Assembly (NCBI GenBank): GCA_003451645.1
Contig: DMER01000126.1
Location: forward strand, 1 to 6,142
DNA length: 6,142 bases
DNA from: Alphaproteobacteria bacterium
Lineage (GTDB): Bacteria; Pseudomonadota; Alphaproteobacteria; Micropepsales; Micropepsaceae
Direction of reading: 5' to 3'
Every line of letters starts with the position of its first letter. Within the stretch, counting starts at the first letter, position 1. The position numbers and the translations under genes were made by a program. The notes under the pieces were generated by a model. That model saw nothing but the letters and a program-made list of their open reading frames with translations. It searched no databases and was not told the DNA's origin. Shown here piece by piece: positions 1-5,437 of this stretch.

Positions 1-21
1 TCCAGGGGGCCGTCCATACAT

Positions 22-69
22 GTGTCCCCTTAATTCCGTGTCCCCTTAATTCCGTGTCCCCTTAATTCC
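22..69. repeat. Three perfect tandem copies of a 16-bp RAYT-type repeat
   Basis: The unit GTGTCCCCTTAATTCC occurs three times head to tail without a mismatch, at 22-37, 38-53 and 54-69. Its reverse complement, GGAATTAAGGGGACAC, resembles the sequence directly upstream of the REP-associated transposase in this window (3441-3455) and two copies near 5288-5328. Short GGGGACA/AATT repeats of this kind are often seen beside RAYT transposases in proteobacteria (general knowledge). The array ends exactly where a decayed IS3 transposase begins to be recognisable, so it may mark the breakpoint that truncated that element. A role in transcription or RNA structure cannot be excluded. Confidence 0.85.
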
Positions 70-300
70 CTCAGACTCGTCTCGGTAAATGCGGGCCAAC
101 TTGGAAAGCCGGTAGTGAACCGACTGGGCCCGCAAATCGTCAAATACGAGATGACCTCCGCAATAGTTGAGTTTACGACGCGTGAGTGGGTCGACTAGTT
201 CAACAATCGTCGGCTGACGGAACTCATCGGCGACATCCCGCCGGCCGAAGCCGAGCAACGCCACTGCGCCTTGCTCGACGAGCAGAAGCTGGCGGCGTAA
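70..300 (+). pseudogene. Decayed C-terminal fragment of an IS3-family transposase (OrfB)
   Basis: Reading the plus strand in the frame that ends with TAA at 298-300 gives NRLGPQ (118-135), then EWVD (184-195), an in-frame TAG at 196-198, and FNNRRLTELIGDIPPAEAE (199-255). This matches the usual end of IS3-family integrase/transposase proteins, where the motif reads roughly EWVDWFNNRRLLEPIGNIPPAEAE. The TAG therefore sits exactly where a tryptophan (TGG) is expected. The DDE catalytic domain is absent: recognisable sequence fades towards 70, where a short tandem repeat begins. Only the last 70 or so residues remain and no start codon is attached, so it is not functional. The minus-strand frame across the same bases is a shadow. 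Family assignment is from motif memory, but the match is specific. Confidence 0.82.
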
Positions 301-312
301 CCTAAGCGAAAC

Positions 313-339
313 TGCCTAAGGCAAAAACGGAGCGGTTCA
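313..339 (+). mobile_element. Probable right terminal inverted repeat of the IS3-family remnant
   Basis: Just after the transposase stop the sequence runs to GGTTCA at 334-339. Its reverse complement begins TGAACCGCTCCGTTTTTGCC, which resembles the TGAACCGCCCCGGGTTTGCC type of end that I recall for many IS3-family elements. Its position, about 15-40 bp after the stop codon, is where the right end of such an element should lie. The left end is not in the window, so the two ends cannot be compared and no target-site duplication can be shown. Confidence 0.6.
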
Positions 340-390
340 TACAACACGGTCTAAACACTTTGATGGGCGAACAACAGAAAGGACACCCCA

Positions 391-858
391 ATGACGCTCG
401 AAGACGCCTACTTCATAAGCCAGATCATTGCGGCCGTGGCCATCGTCGCCTCGCTCATCTATGCCGGACTTCAGTTCCGTACCTTCGCAAAGCAGGCGCG
501 GGAGGCGCGAGTCGCCGCCTATGCGAATGATCTGCAGACCTTCCGGCATGCGATCCTCTCGGATCGCGACATCGCCCGCATCTATCGCGACGGTCTTGCC
601 GACATGGATTCGCTTGATCCCCTGGATCAATGGCGTTTCGGCGCCATGATGCAAATAATGACCCACAATTGGACACTGGCAAAGGAGTTTGGCGAGTTGC
701 CGGGACTTGGGACTGGCCCAGCGGCGTTTGGCTGGATTGCGCAAAGACCGGGCTTTGGACAGTGGTGGGTGCGAGGCCGCCAAGTGTTTGCGGGCCCGAT
801 TCGTGATGAAATTGATAAGGTAATCGCGGAAGGCAAAGTAACGCACGCTGAACGCTAG
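391..858 (+). CDS. Small membrane-anchored protein of unknown function
   Basis: This is a 155-residue protein. The N-terminus carries one hydrophobic helix at about residues 8-27 (SQIIAAVAIVASLIYAGLQF), followed by a basic, mostly helical soluble part with DIARIYRDGLADMDSLDPLDQWRF at about 70-93 and an aromatic stretch (FGQWWVRGRQVF) near 122-133. The layout resembles a widespread group of uncharacterised proteobacterial proteins with a single N-terminal transmembrane helix and a 'xxARIYRxGLxDxxSL' region, so a membrane tether with a cytosolic helical domain is likely. The start is supported by an AAAGGA ribosome-binding site at 378-383, seven bases before ATG. It stands alone: IS debris lies upstream and a geneless gap downstream. 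A longer minus-strand frame (337-1026) covers the same bases but shows no domain. I cannot assign a function. Confidence 0.8.
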   Translation: MTLEDAYFISQIIAAVAIVASLIYAGLQFRTFAKQAREARVAAYANDLQTFRHAILSDRDIARIYRDGLADMDSLDPLDQWRFGAMMQIMTHNWTLAKEFGELPGLGTGPAAFGWIAQRPGFGQWWVRGRQVFAGPIRDEIDKVIAEGKVTHAER

Positions 859-1102
859 ATTTGGAAAGCAAGACCTAGGATTGAAGGCGGCAGTGCCTGC
901 GTTTGGCCTGCGATCACACTCTTCCCCCGCCCGGTTCTTCGCCACCACCCTGTTCAACTGGCGTGGATGGCAGAATGGGTCGACATTCTGCTGCCGCGTC
1001 CATTTCCTGCTCATAGGGTACGGCATCCAATAGCAAGGTCGAGGTTCAAAGAGTTTCCGTTGGGCGTAAGCGGCCCCAATGAATGGAACTTATAGTGTGG
1101 CC
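859..1102. other. Intergenic stretch with no supported gene
   Basis: These 244 bases separate the small membrane protein from the convergent 3' end of the GlxA-like regulator. Short plus-strand frames exist (for example one with FNWRGWQNGSTF ending in TAG at about 1032), but none shows a domain, a good ribosome-binding site or a convincing relative. I see no strong rho-independent terminator with a T-run for either convergent gene. It could hold a degraded mobile-element fragment, but I cannot name one. Confidence 0.5.
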
Positions 1103-2137
1103 TCACGTCTCAGACCTGAGCCCGGGCTGGCGAGAGGCGTATTCGGGCGGGTAGCCGAAGCGTTTGTTGAAGGCACGGGAAAATGCGGCCGGGTCGCCAA
1201 AGCCGCAATGCGCGGACACCGCCTTAACGGATGCGTCCGGAAGGGCCAGAAGCGCGGCCGCACGCGCTAGCCGCAACTCCGCCACAAGCCGTGCGGGCGG
1301 CATCCCGAAGGCGTCCAGGCACTGGCGGTGCAACGTGCGTTCGCTCATGGCCATCGCCTGCGCCATGTCCGCAGTGGCGATGGGCGCGCAAAGCCTAGCC
1401 TCGATCCAAGGAATCAGGCGCGCCAGCTTCGGCCCCGCCAAGCGTTGGAAAGTGAGCAGGTGGGAAACTTGCGTCTGATCGCCCGAACGCATCATCGGAA
1501 GCACGAGCGCATGGGCCACGCGGAACGCGGCCTCTGGCCCGAGATCGCGCGCAATCAGTGCGACGGCAGTGTCTATCCCCGCCGTGACACCTGCGGACGT
1601 CCACACGGCGCCGTCTTCGACGAACAGCGCGTTGCGCACGAGACATGTTTCCGGATACATCTCTGCCATCGTGTCGATACCCAGCCAATGAGTCGTCGCG
1701 CGCCTCTTCCGCAGCAGTCCCAGGGCACCCAGCACAAAAGACCCCGAGCAAACCGAGACAATACGGCGGGCGCGCGACGCCAGACTGGCCATTGCGGAAA
1801 GCCACTCTGCGTCGGCCAGGGCCGCGAACAGGGGTGTGCCAAGTGCACCGGGAACAATCAGCGTGTCGATGTCGCCCTTGAACATTGCGATCGGCGCCGT
1901 CGCCACCTTCGCATTTGCGGAGGTCGCGGCCCACTCTCCTTTGGCAAGATAAGTGATGGTGTAAGCCCCGCCCGGGGTGATTGCGTCGGCAGTCGCGAAT
2001 GCTTCGGCGGGGCCGGCAAAGTCAAGCAACTGAACACCATCATAAAGCGCGAAGACCACCGCCCTCTTGGCGGAAACGATCATTGGATTGTCATTCGGCG
2101 CTTGGCTGACGTCATGTAGCATGCTCAGAGCCCTCAT
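1103..2137 (-). CDS. GlxA/FtrA-family transcriptional regulator (DJ-1/PfpI-like domain + AraC HTH)
   Basis: The 344-residue product has the two-part layout of GlxA-type regulators and their usual length of 310-340. Residues about 25-195 form a DJ-1/PfpI (class I glutamine amidotransferase-like) domain, with VVFALYDGVQLLDFAGPAEAF at the start, the nucleophile-elbow segment VCSGSFVLGALGLL (Cys130), TTHW (147-151) and TSAGVTAGIDTA (180-191). Residues about 245-335 are an AraC/XylS double helix-turn-helix, with MSERTLHRQC (264-273) and the hallmark GFGDPAAFSRAFNKRFGYPP (312-331). In this family the first domain usually senses a small molecule rather than acting as an enzyme. The gene is divergent from the P450 with only 17 bp between annotated starts, so control of the P450 is likely (inference). 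The start is uncertain: the ATG at 2137 has no clear ribosome-binding site. Met6 (ATG read from 2122) has AGGG upstream, and Met19 (2083) lies just before the conserved domain. Confidence 0.93.
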   Translation of the reverse strand: MRALSMLHDVSQAPNDNPMIVSAKRAVVFALYDGVQLLDFAGPAEAFATADAITPGGAYTITYLAKGEWAATSANAKVATAPIAMFKGDIDTLIVPGALGTPLFAALADAEWLSAMASLASRARRIVSVCSGSFVLGALGLLRKRRATTHWLGIDTMAEMYPETCLVRNALFVEDGAVWTSAGVTAGIDTAVALIARDLGPEAAFRVAHALVLPMMRSGDQTQVSHLLTFQRLAGPKLARLIPWIEARLCAPIATADMAQAMAMSERTLHRQCLDAFGMPPARLVAELRLARAAALLALPDASVKAVSAHCGFGDPAAFSRAFNKRFGYPPEYASRQPGLRSET

Positions 2138-2154
2138 GGACTAGGGAGCATACC
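2083..2154. promoter_or_regulatory. Divergent control region between the GlxA-like regulator and the P450
   Basis: Both genes must be driven from this short region, which overlaps the first codons of the regulator if its longest start is used. It contains a perfect 8-bp palindrome TGACGTCA (2107-2114), a GCATGC palindrome (2119-2124), and an interrupted inverted repeat CCCT-N8-AGGG (2131-2134 and 2143-2146) whose right arm overlaps the P450 ribosome-binding site. Any of these could be an operator. No convincing -35/-10 pair stands out. The assignment rests on geometry and palindromes only. Confidence 0.35.
2143..2148 (+). promoter_or_regulatory. Ribosome-binding site of the P450 gene
   Basis: AGGGAG lies six bases before the ATG at 2155 and fixes the start of the P450. 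It overlaps the right arm of an inverted repeat, so a protein bound there could affect translation initiation or transcription of the gene. Confidence 0.7.
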
Positions 2155-3384
2155 ATGAATGACACAAACAAGCCTCTGCCATCTGGATTGCAGTTGAGTG
2201 GATTGGACCCGGAATTCCGTGAACGCCCGCATCCCATCTTAGACAATTTGCGTGCGCGGGCACCCCGCCACCTGCACGAATTCGGCCTGTTCCTTTGCGC
2301 CCATGCCGACGGGAGGTCTGCACTTTCCGACCCCACACTCTCGCGCGACCTGCGCAAGGCGCCGGAAGGCTCTCTCATGCGCTCCATGATGCCGCCGGAG
2401 TTCCTGAGCGGCGAAAAGCCCAACAATATGCTCTGGATGGACGACCCGGAACATGCGGTCAATCGGGGCTTGGTACAACCGGCCTTTTTCAAGCGCTGCG
2501 GCGGCATGCGGGCGCGCATCAGCGCAATTGTCGATGATCTGCTCAATGACATTGAACGCAAGCGCGACTTCGACGGCATTGACGATTTCGCCGTGCCCTT
2601 GCCGATCTTTGTCATTGCAGACGTCTTGGGGCTGGCTCGCGAAGACCTGCCAATGTTCCGGCAGCGGTCGCAAATTCTCGCCGAGTTGGGGCTGACGCCG
2701 TTCCTGACCCCAGAGCAGGAAGCGCTGAGGGTAGAGCACGATCAAGCGCTGGCGGCCTTTTTCTTGAGTGAGATCGCGAAACGCCGCGCGGTGCCGCGCG
2801 ATGACCTGATTTCTGATCTGATCGCGGCGCGCCATGATGGACAAGCGCTCTCGGATCAGGAACTGGTGGCAGTACTGTTTCTCTTGCTGATCGCTGGCAA
2901 TTTGACCACGACGGACATGCTCGCTCACGGCATCGTCGAACTTCTGGAGCACCCGGCCGAGGCGGCGAAACTGCGCGCCGATCCCAAAATGGCGCGAGGG
3001 GCGGTCGAGGAAATCCTGCGTTATGAGCCGCCGGTGCAGGCGACCACGCGCACGAGCAACATTGCTCAGGAGGTGCAGGGATGTCCGGTGAAGGCGGGGG
3101 CGATGGTTTCGGTCTCGATTATGGGTTGCAACCGCGATCCTGCGGTTTTTGCCGATCCGCACATATTCCGCATCGACCGCCAGAAGAATGAGCACGTCAG
3201 TTTTGGCGGCGGCATCCATCAGTGCCTCGGGGCGCCGCTGGCGCGGCTGGAGGGCGAGATCGCGCTGAGCAACCTCTTCACGCGGTTTCCACATCTGCGG
3301 CTGACCGAGGGCCGGCCCGCCCGCAAGCCAAGTTTCTTCTTCAATGCCTATGAGCGCTTGCCCTTGTCCATCGATCCGGACTAG
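2155..3384 (+). CDS. Cytochrome P450, soluble bacterial type
   Basis: The 409-residue protein has all main P450 landmarks in order: WMDDPEHAVNRGLVQPAF in the C-helix region (94-111, with His100 and Arg104 likely at the haem propionates), the I-helix segment LLLIAGNLTTTDML (243-256), the ExxR motif EILR (286-289), NRDPAVFADPHIF (326-338) and the haem-ligand loop FGGGIHQCLGAPLAR (350-364) with Cys357 as the axial thiolate. Length and the absence of a membrane anchor fit a cytosolic class I bacterial P450 that takes electrons from a ferredoxin and its reductase; neither is encoded in this window. It would insert oxygen into a hydrophobic substrate, which the sequence does not reveal. The I-helix has Leu250 where most relatives have Glu or Asp beside the conserved Thr (AGxE/DTT). 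An AGGGAG ribosome-binding site supports the start. The gene diverges from a GlxA-like regulator. No CYP family number can be given without alignment. Confidence 0.97.
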   Translation: MNDTNKPLPSGLQLSGLDPEFRERPHPILDNLRARAPRHLHEFGLFLCAHADGRSALSDPTLSRDLRKAPEGSLMRSMMPPEFLSGEKPNNMLWMDDPEHAVNRGLVQPAFFKRCGGMRARISAIVDDLLNDIERKRDFDGIDDFAVPLPIFVIADVLGLAREDLPMFRQRSQILAELGLTPFLTPEQEALRVEHDQALAAFFLSEIAKRRAVPRDDLISDLIAARHDGQALSDQELVAVLFLLLIAGNLTTTDMLAHGIVELLEHPAEAAKLRADPKMARGAVEEILRYEPPVQATTRTSNIAQEVQGCPVKAGAMVSVSIMGCNRDPAVFADPHIFRIDRQKNEHVSFGGGIHQCLGAPLARLEGEIALSNLFTRFPHLRLTEGRPARKPSFFFNAYERLPLSIDPD

Positions 3385-3440
3385 GTCACGCGACGGACTG
3401 ATCCTGCGCCAGCTTAGACATGGTGGAGGAAGGCGAGCGC

Positions 3441-3469
3441 GTAATTGTGGGGACATAATACTTAATTGA
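3441..3469 (+). repeat. Left flanking repeat of the RAYT gene
   Basis: It begins GTAATTGTGGGGACA (3441-3455), a variant of the core seen at 22-69 and 5288-5328 (GGAATTA then two bases then GGGGACA family), and continues with AATACTTAATTGA, which recurs inverted at 4179-4191. A TTG within its end (3466) opens the longest reading frame, but a start inside the repeat is unlikely. Confidence 0.75.
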
Positions 3470-3501
3470 CGCGCCCGCTCCGCCATGCGATCTTGGTGCT
3501 C

Positions 3502-4173
3502 ATGGCAAGATTGGCACGAGCAGTCGCACCGGGCATGCCGCATCATGTGACGCAGCGCGGCAACCGGCGGCAAAAGACCTTTTTCGACGATGGCGACTAT
3601 GCCGCCTATAAGGCTTTGCTGGCCGAGGGCTGCAAGGCGGCGGGCGTTGAGGTTTGGGCCTATTGCCTGATGCCCAATCACGTCCATCTCATCCTGGTGC
3701 CGGGCGATGAGGACGGCCTGCGCGCGGCCATCGCCGAGGCGCACCGGCGCTACACGCGGATGATCAACGCGCGCAAGGGCTGGACAGGGTTTCTCTGGCA
3801 GGGGCGCTTCGCCAGCTGTCCGATGGACGAGGCGCATACGCTCGCCGCCGCGCGCTATGCCGAACAGAACCCGGTGCGGGCGCGCCTGACCCTGCGCGCG
3901 CAAGACTGGCCCTGGTCGAGCGCCAAGGCACACTTACGAGGCCGCGACGACGGGCTGGTGGCGGTGCAGCCGCTGCTGGATCGGGTCGCGGATTGGAAGG
4001 CGTTTCTGGGCGAGCCCTTGGACGTGGACGCCTTGGAGGCCATTCGCTCAGGTGAACGCACAGGGCGGCCGCGCGGACCGGACAGCTTCGTCAAGCACCT
4101 GGAAAAGGCCTTGGGCCGGACGCTCGCCAAGGCGAAGCCGGGGCCGAAGCCAGCTGTACGGGAGGATGCGTAG
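3502..4173 (+). CDS. REP-associated tyrosine transposase (RAYT, Y1/HUH family, IS200-like)
   Basis: The product (223 residues from the preferred ATG) is a single-domain HUH endonuclease of the TnpA_REP group. It opens MARLARAVAPGMPHHVTQRGNRRQ, the common N-terminus of this family. The metal-binding HUH pair is H60-V-H62 in CLMPNHVHLILVP, and the likely catalytic tyrosine is Y119 in AARYAEQNPVRARL. FLWQGRFAS (98-105), DWPWSSAKAHL (135-145) and a C-terminal segment GRPRGPDSFVKHLEKALGRTLAKAKPG (188-214) complete the family pattern. Such proteins cut and rejoin single-stranded DNA at REP or REP-like repeats and usually stay as single copies rather than spreading as IS elements. The frame can be opened earlier, at a TTG (3466), but that lies inside the flanking repeat; the ATG at 3502 fits family N-termini, though its ribosome-binding site is weak. 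All active-site residues look intact. Confidence 0.93.
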   Translation: MARLARAVAPGMPHHVTQRGNRRQKTFFDDGDYAAYKALLAEGCKAAGVEVWAYCLMPNHVHLILVPGDEDGLRAAIAEAHRRYTRMINARKGWTGFLWQGRFASCPMDEAHTLAAARYAEQNPVRARLTLRAQDWPWSSAKAHLRGRDDGLVAVQPLLDRVADWKAFLGEPLDVDALEAIRSGERTGRPRGPDSFVKHLEKALGRTLAKAKPGPKPAVREDA

Positions 4174-4178
4174 AGGCT

Positions 4179-4208
4179 TCAATTAAGTATTGTATGCCTT
4201 TAATCCCC
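4179..4208 (-). repeat. Right flanking repeat of the RAYT gene
   Basis: Read on the minus strand this begins with GGGGATTAAAGG, then CATACAATACTTAATTGA. The last 13 bases are a perfect inverted copy of the left flank (3457-3469); the preceding CATAC compares with CAT on the left, a two-base difference. It starts five bases after the transposase stop codon. Confidence 0.72.
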
Positions 4209-4303
4209 TCCACTATTGATTGAGTCCATTATTTTTCGGCACGACGAATTCTCCATACAACATTGAACCGTTTTGCCCCTTTGGCGCACCTTTATTCCTG
4301 AAA

Positions 4304-4882
4304 ATGGATGAAAGCGCCATGCGTAACGCCGAGCAGGTTTTTGACGAGTACTTAGCGGCAGCCGCGCGAACCGGCGACCGGCGGGCGATGGCTGCGTTGT
4401 TCGGGCGATGGAACAAGCGACTGATCGCGCATGCTTGGCGGCTGACGCGCGATGCAGAGGCCGCGCGCGAAGCGGCGCAAGACGGCTGGATTGAAATCTT
4501 ACGCGGGATTGGTTCATTGCAGGACGCGCGCGCCTTTCCAGCCTGGGCCTATCGGATCGTGACACGGCGTTGCGCGCAAGGCATCAAAGCCGCGCAAATG
4601 CGACGTGCGCTGAACGCCGAGGCGAGCGCTGCGCCCCACAACGGACCTCCAGATCCCGGCACGGGCGTGGATTCGGCACGGCTTAGCGCGGCGGTCTCGG
4701 ATTTGCCTCCCGATCAACGCGCCGCAGTGGCGCTGTTTTATTTCGAAGACATGAGCGTCGCGCAGCTCGCGGTCGCTCTCGACGTGCCGGCGGGCACGGT
4801 GAAGACCCGCCTTATGCATGCCAGGCGTAAATTGCGCGCGGCTTTGGAAGGAGCAGACCTATGCGAGACATCGACACGTTAA
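4304..4882 (+). CDS. ECF-type RNA polymerase sigma factor (sigma-70 family)
   Basis: The protein, 192 residues from the preferred ATG at 4304, has the two domains of an extracytoplasmic-function sigma factor and nothing in between. Sigma region 2 spans roughly residues 26-94 (LFGRWNKRLIAHAWRLTRDAEAAREAAQDGWIEI, then FPAWAYRIVTRRCAQ), which binds core polymerase and the -10 element. Region 4 spans about 128-180 (LPPDQRAAVALFYFEDMSVAQLAVALDVPAGTVKTRLMHARRKLRAAL), with the helix-turn-helix that reads the -35 element. The frame stays open upstream to an ATG at 4220, but those 28 residues are not sigma-like and run into RAYT-flank DNA, so 4304 or the ATG at 4319 is the better start; GGA at 4306-4308 could serve the latter. 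The last 22 bases overlap the next gene, which suggests translational coupling. The target promoters and the signal are unknown. Confidence 0.92.
   Translation: MDESAMRNAEQVFDEYLAAAARTGDRRAMAALFGRWNKRLIAHAWRLTRDAEAAREAAQDGWIEILRGIGSLQDARAFPAWAYRIVTRRCAQGIKAAQMRRALNAEASAAPHNGPPDPGTGVDSARLSAAVSDLPPDQRAAVALFYFEDMSVAQLAVALDVPAGTVKTRLMHARRKLRAALEGADLCETSTR
4846..4853 (+). promoter_or_regulatory. Ribosome-binding site of the DUF6768-like gene inside the sigma gene
   Basis: GGAAGGAG lies seven bases before the ATG at 4861, within the last codons of the sigma-factor gene. It is a strong Shine-Dalgarno sequence and makes the overlapping start convincing. Confidence 0.8.
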
Positions 4883-5232
4883 TCGACGAAGCGATTGGTG
4901 CGGAGGAGCGCAAGTTGCTTGATCAAATCGGCAAAGAGCCAGGACACTTTGGCCAACTCGCTGACATGTTCACGACAGGACCGTCGGCGTGGGTGAACGT
5001 TGTGATGATGGTCGCGCAGAGCGTCTTGTTCATCGCGGGGTGTTGGGCGGCATGGGAATTTTTTCAAGCGACGGACATGCTTATTGCGCTCCAGTGGGGC
5101 TTGCCTGCCGCCGTCGCGATCCTGTCGTCGCTGATTATCAAGCTGTCCATGTGGCCGAGCATGCACACAAACCGGATCATGCGCGAGCTCAAGCGGATCG
5201 AGCTTCAGATCGCCTTGGCTGGCAAGTCTTAG
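4861..5232 (+). CDS. DUF6768-like small membrane protein, probable partner of the sigma factor
   Basis: This 123-residue protein has a soluble N-terminus (MRDIDTLIDEAIGAEERKLLDQIGKEPGHFGQLADMF, 1-37), a first transmembrane helix at about 45-68 (VNVVMMVAQSVLFIAGCWAAWEFF), a second at about 76-98 (ALQWGLPAAVAILSSLIIKLSMW), and a charged C-terminal tail (MRELKRIELQIAL, 107-119). The pattern of a DIDxLIDEAL/I start, two helices and a KRIELQIA-type tail resembles the DUF6768 family as I recall it. It overlaps the sigma gene by 22 bases and has a strong ribosome-binding site, so the two are almost certainly cotranscribed. Small membrane proteins encoded after ECF sigma factors often act as anti-sigma factors that hold the sigma at the membrane; that role is an inference here, because no zinc-binding anti-sigma (ZAS) motif is visible. 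Confidence 0.88.
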   Translation: MRDIDTLIDEAIGAEERKLLDQIGKEPGHFGQLADMFTTGPSAWVNVVMMVAQSVLFIAGCWAAWEFFQATDMLIALQWGLPAAVAILSSLIIKLSMWPSMHTNRIMRELKRIELQIALAGKS

Positions 5233-5268
5233 TTGGGCGCGCGACGGATCACCGGGGACGAACCACGA

Positions 5269-5293
5269 GGATACAGCACTTGTTCTTGTATCC
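5269..5293. other. Perfect 7-bp inverted repeat (hairpin) downstream of the sigma operon
   Basis: GGATACA (5269-5275) is matched by TGTATCC (5287-5293) around an 11-base loop. It lies 37 bases after the stop of the DUF6768-like gene, so it might help end transcription, but no T-run follows and the stem is short. Its right arm enters the first repeat copy at 5288-5303, so it may instead be part of the repeat structure. Confidence 0.4.
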
Positions 5294-5328
5294 CCGTAAT
5301 TCCCGTCCATACATGTCCCCGTAATTCC
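5288..5328. repeat. Two further copies of the RAYT-type repeat
   Basis: GTATCCCCGTAATTCC (5288-5303) and ATGTCCCCGTAATTCC (5313-5328) differ from the left-edge unit mainly by G for T before TAATTCC, and from each other at two bases. The 14 bases CCGTCCATACATGT (5303-5316) between them are identical to 10-23, next to the left-edge array. The copies lie between the sigma operon and the ankyrin-repeat gene, more than 1 kb from the RAYT gene. Confidence 0.8.
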
Positions 5329-5425
5329 ATGCTTCAGCCTTGAGCGATGTGCACGGTAACGACCAATCAGTGCTAGTGTCCGAAGGCGCCCGGCCGCGCC
5401 GAAGCCGCGCAATGGTGCCGCCGTT

Positions 5426-5430
5426 AGGAG
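5426..5430 (+). promoter_or_regulatory. Ribosome-binding site of the ankyrin-repeat gene
   Basis: AGGAG lies seven bases before the ATG at 5438 and decides that start. The region from 5329 to here shows no clear -35/-10 pair, but is long enough to hold a promoter. Confidence 0.75.
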
Positions 5431-5437
5431 ACGTCTC

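Larger units (their letters stand above)
3441..4208 (+). mobile_element. RAYT locus: REP-associated transposase gene between inverted flanking repeats
   Basis: The transposase gene sits between a left flank (3441-3469) and a right flank (4179-4208) in inverted orientation. The 13 bases AATACTTAATTGA (3457-3469) are matched perfectly by the reverse complement of 4179-4191, and both sides carry GGGGA further out (3449-3453; complement of 4204-4208), with a few inserted bases on the right. These are probably the recognition sequences of the transposase. No typical long REP hairpin is seen. The unit lies between the P450 and the sigma-factor operon and interrupts neither. Confidence 0.75.

Noticed and set aside
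22..69. CRISPR array
   Set aside because: The 16-bp units are directly adjacent with no spacers, and no cas gene is present.
46..264. Minus-strand frame of 72 codons over the left edge
   Set aside because: It is antisense to a recognisable IS3 transposase remnant, starts with GTG without a ribosome-binding site and ends inside the 16-bp tandem repeat.
337..1026. Minus-strand frame of 229 codons
   Set aside because: It is antisense to the 391-858 gene, which has a good ribosome-binding site and a clear membrane helix; the minus product shows no domain and is rich in Arg, Pro and Cys as shadow frames often are.
859..1102. Small gene or IS fragment in the gap
   Set aside because: No frame shows a domain, a convincing start or terminal repeats.
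3466..3501. Extended N-terminus of the RAYT protein from TTG
   Set aside because: The TTG lies in the flanking repeat, and family members start at the MARLARA-like methionine.
2239..3933. Minus-strand frame of 564 codons across the P450 and RAYT genes
   Set aside because: It runs antisense through two genes with complete family motifs; its long open state reflects GC-rich codon structure, and the product has no recognisable domain.
4263..4296. Promoter for the sigma factor (TTGAAC ... TTTATT)
   Set aside because: The spacing between the two boxes is about 22 bases, too long for a normal promoter, and no better pair is evident.
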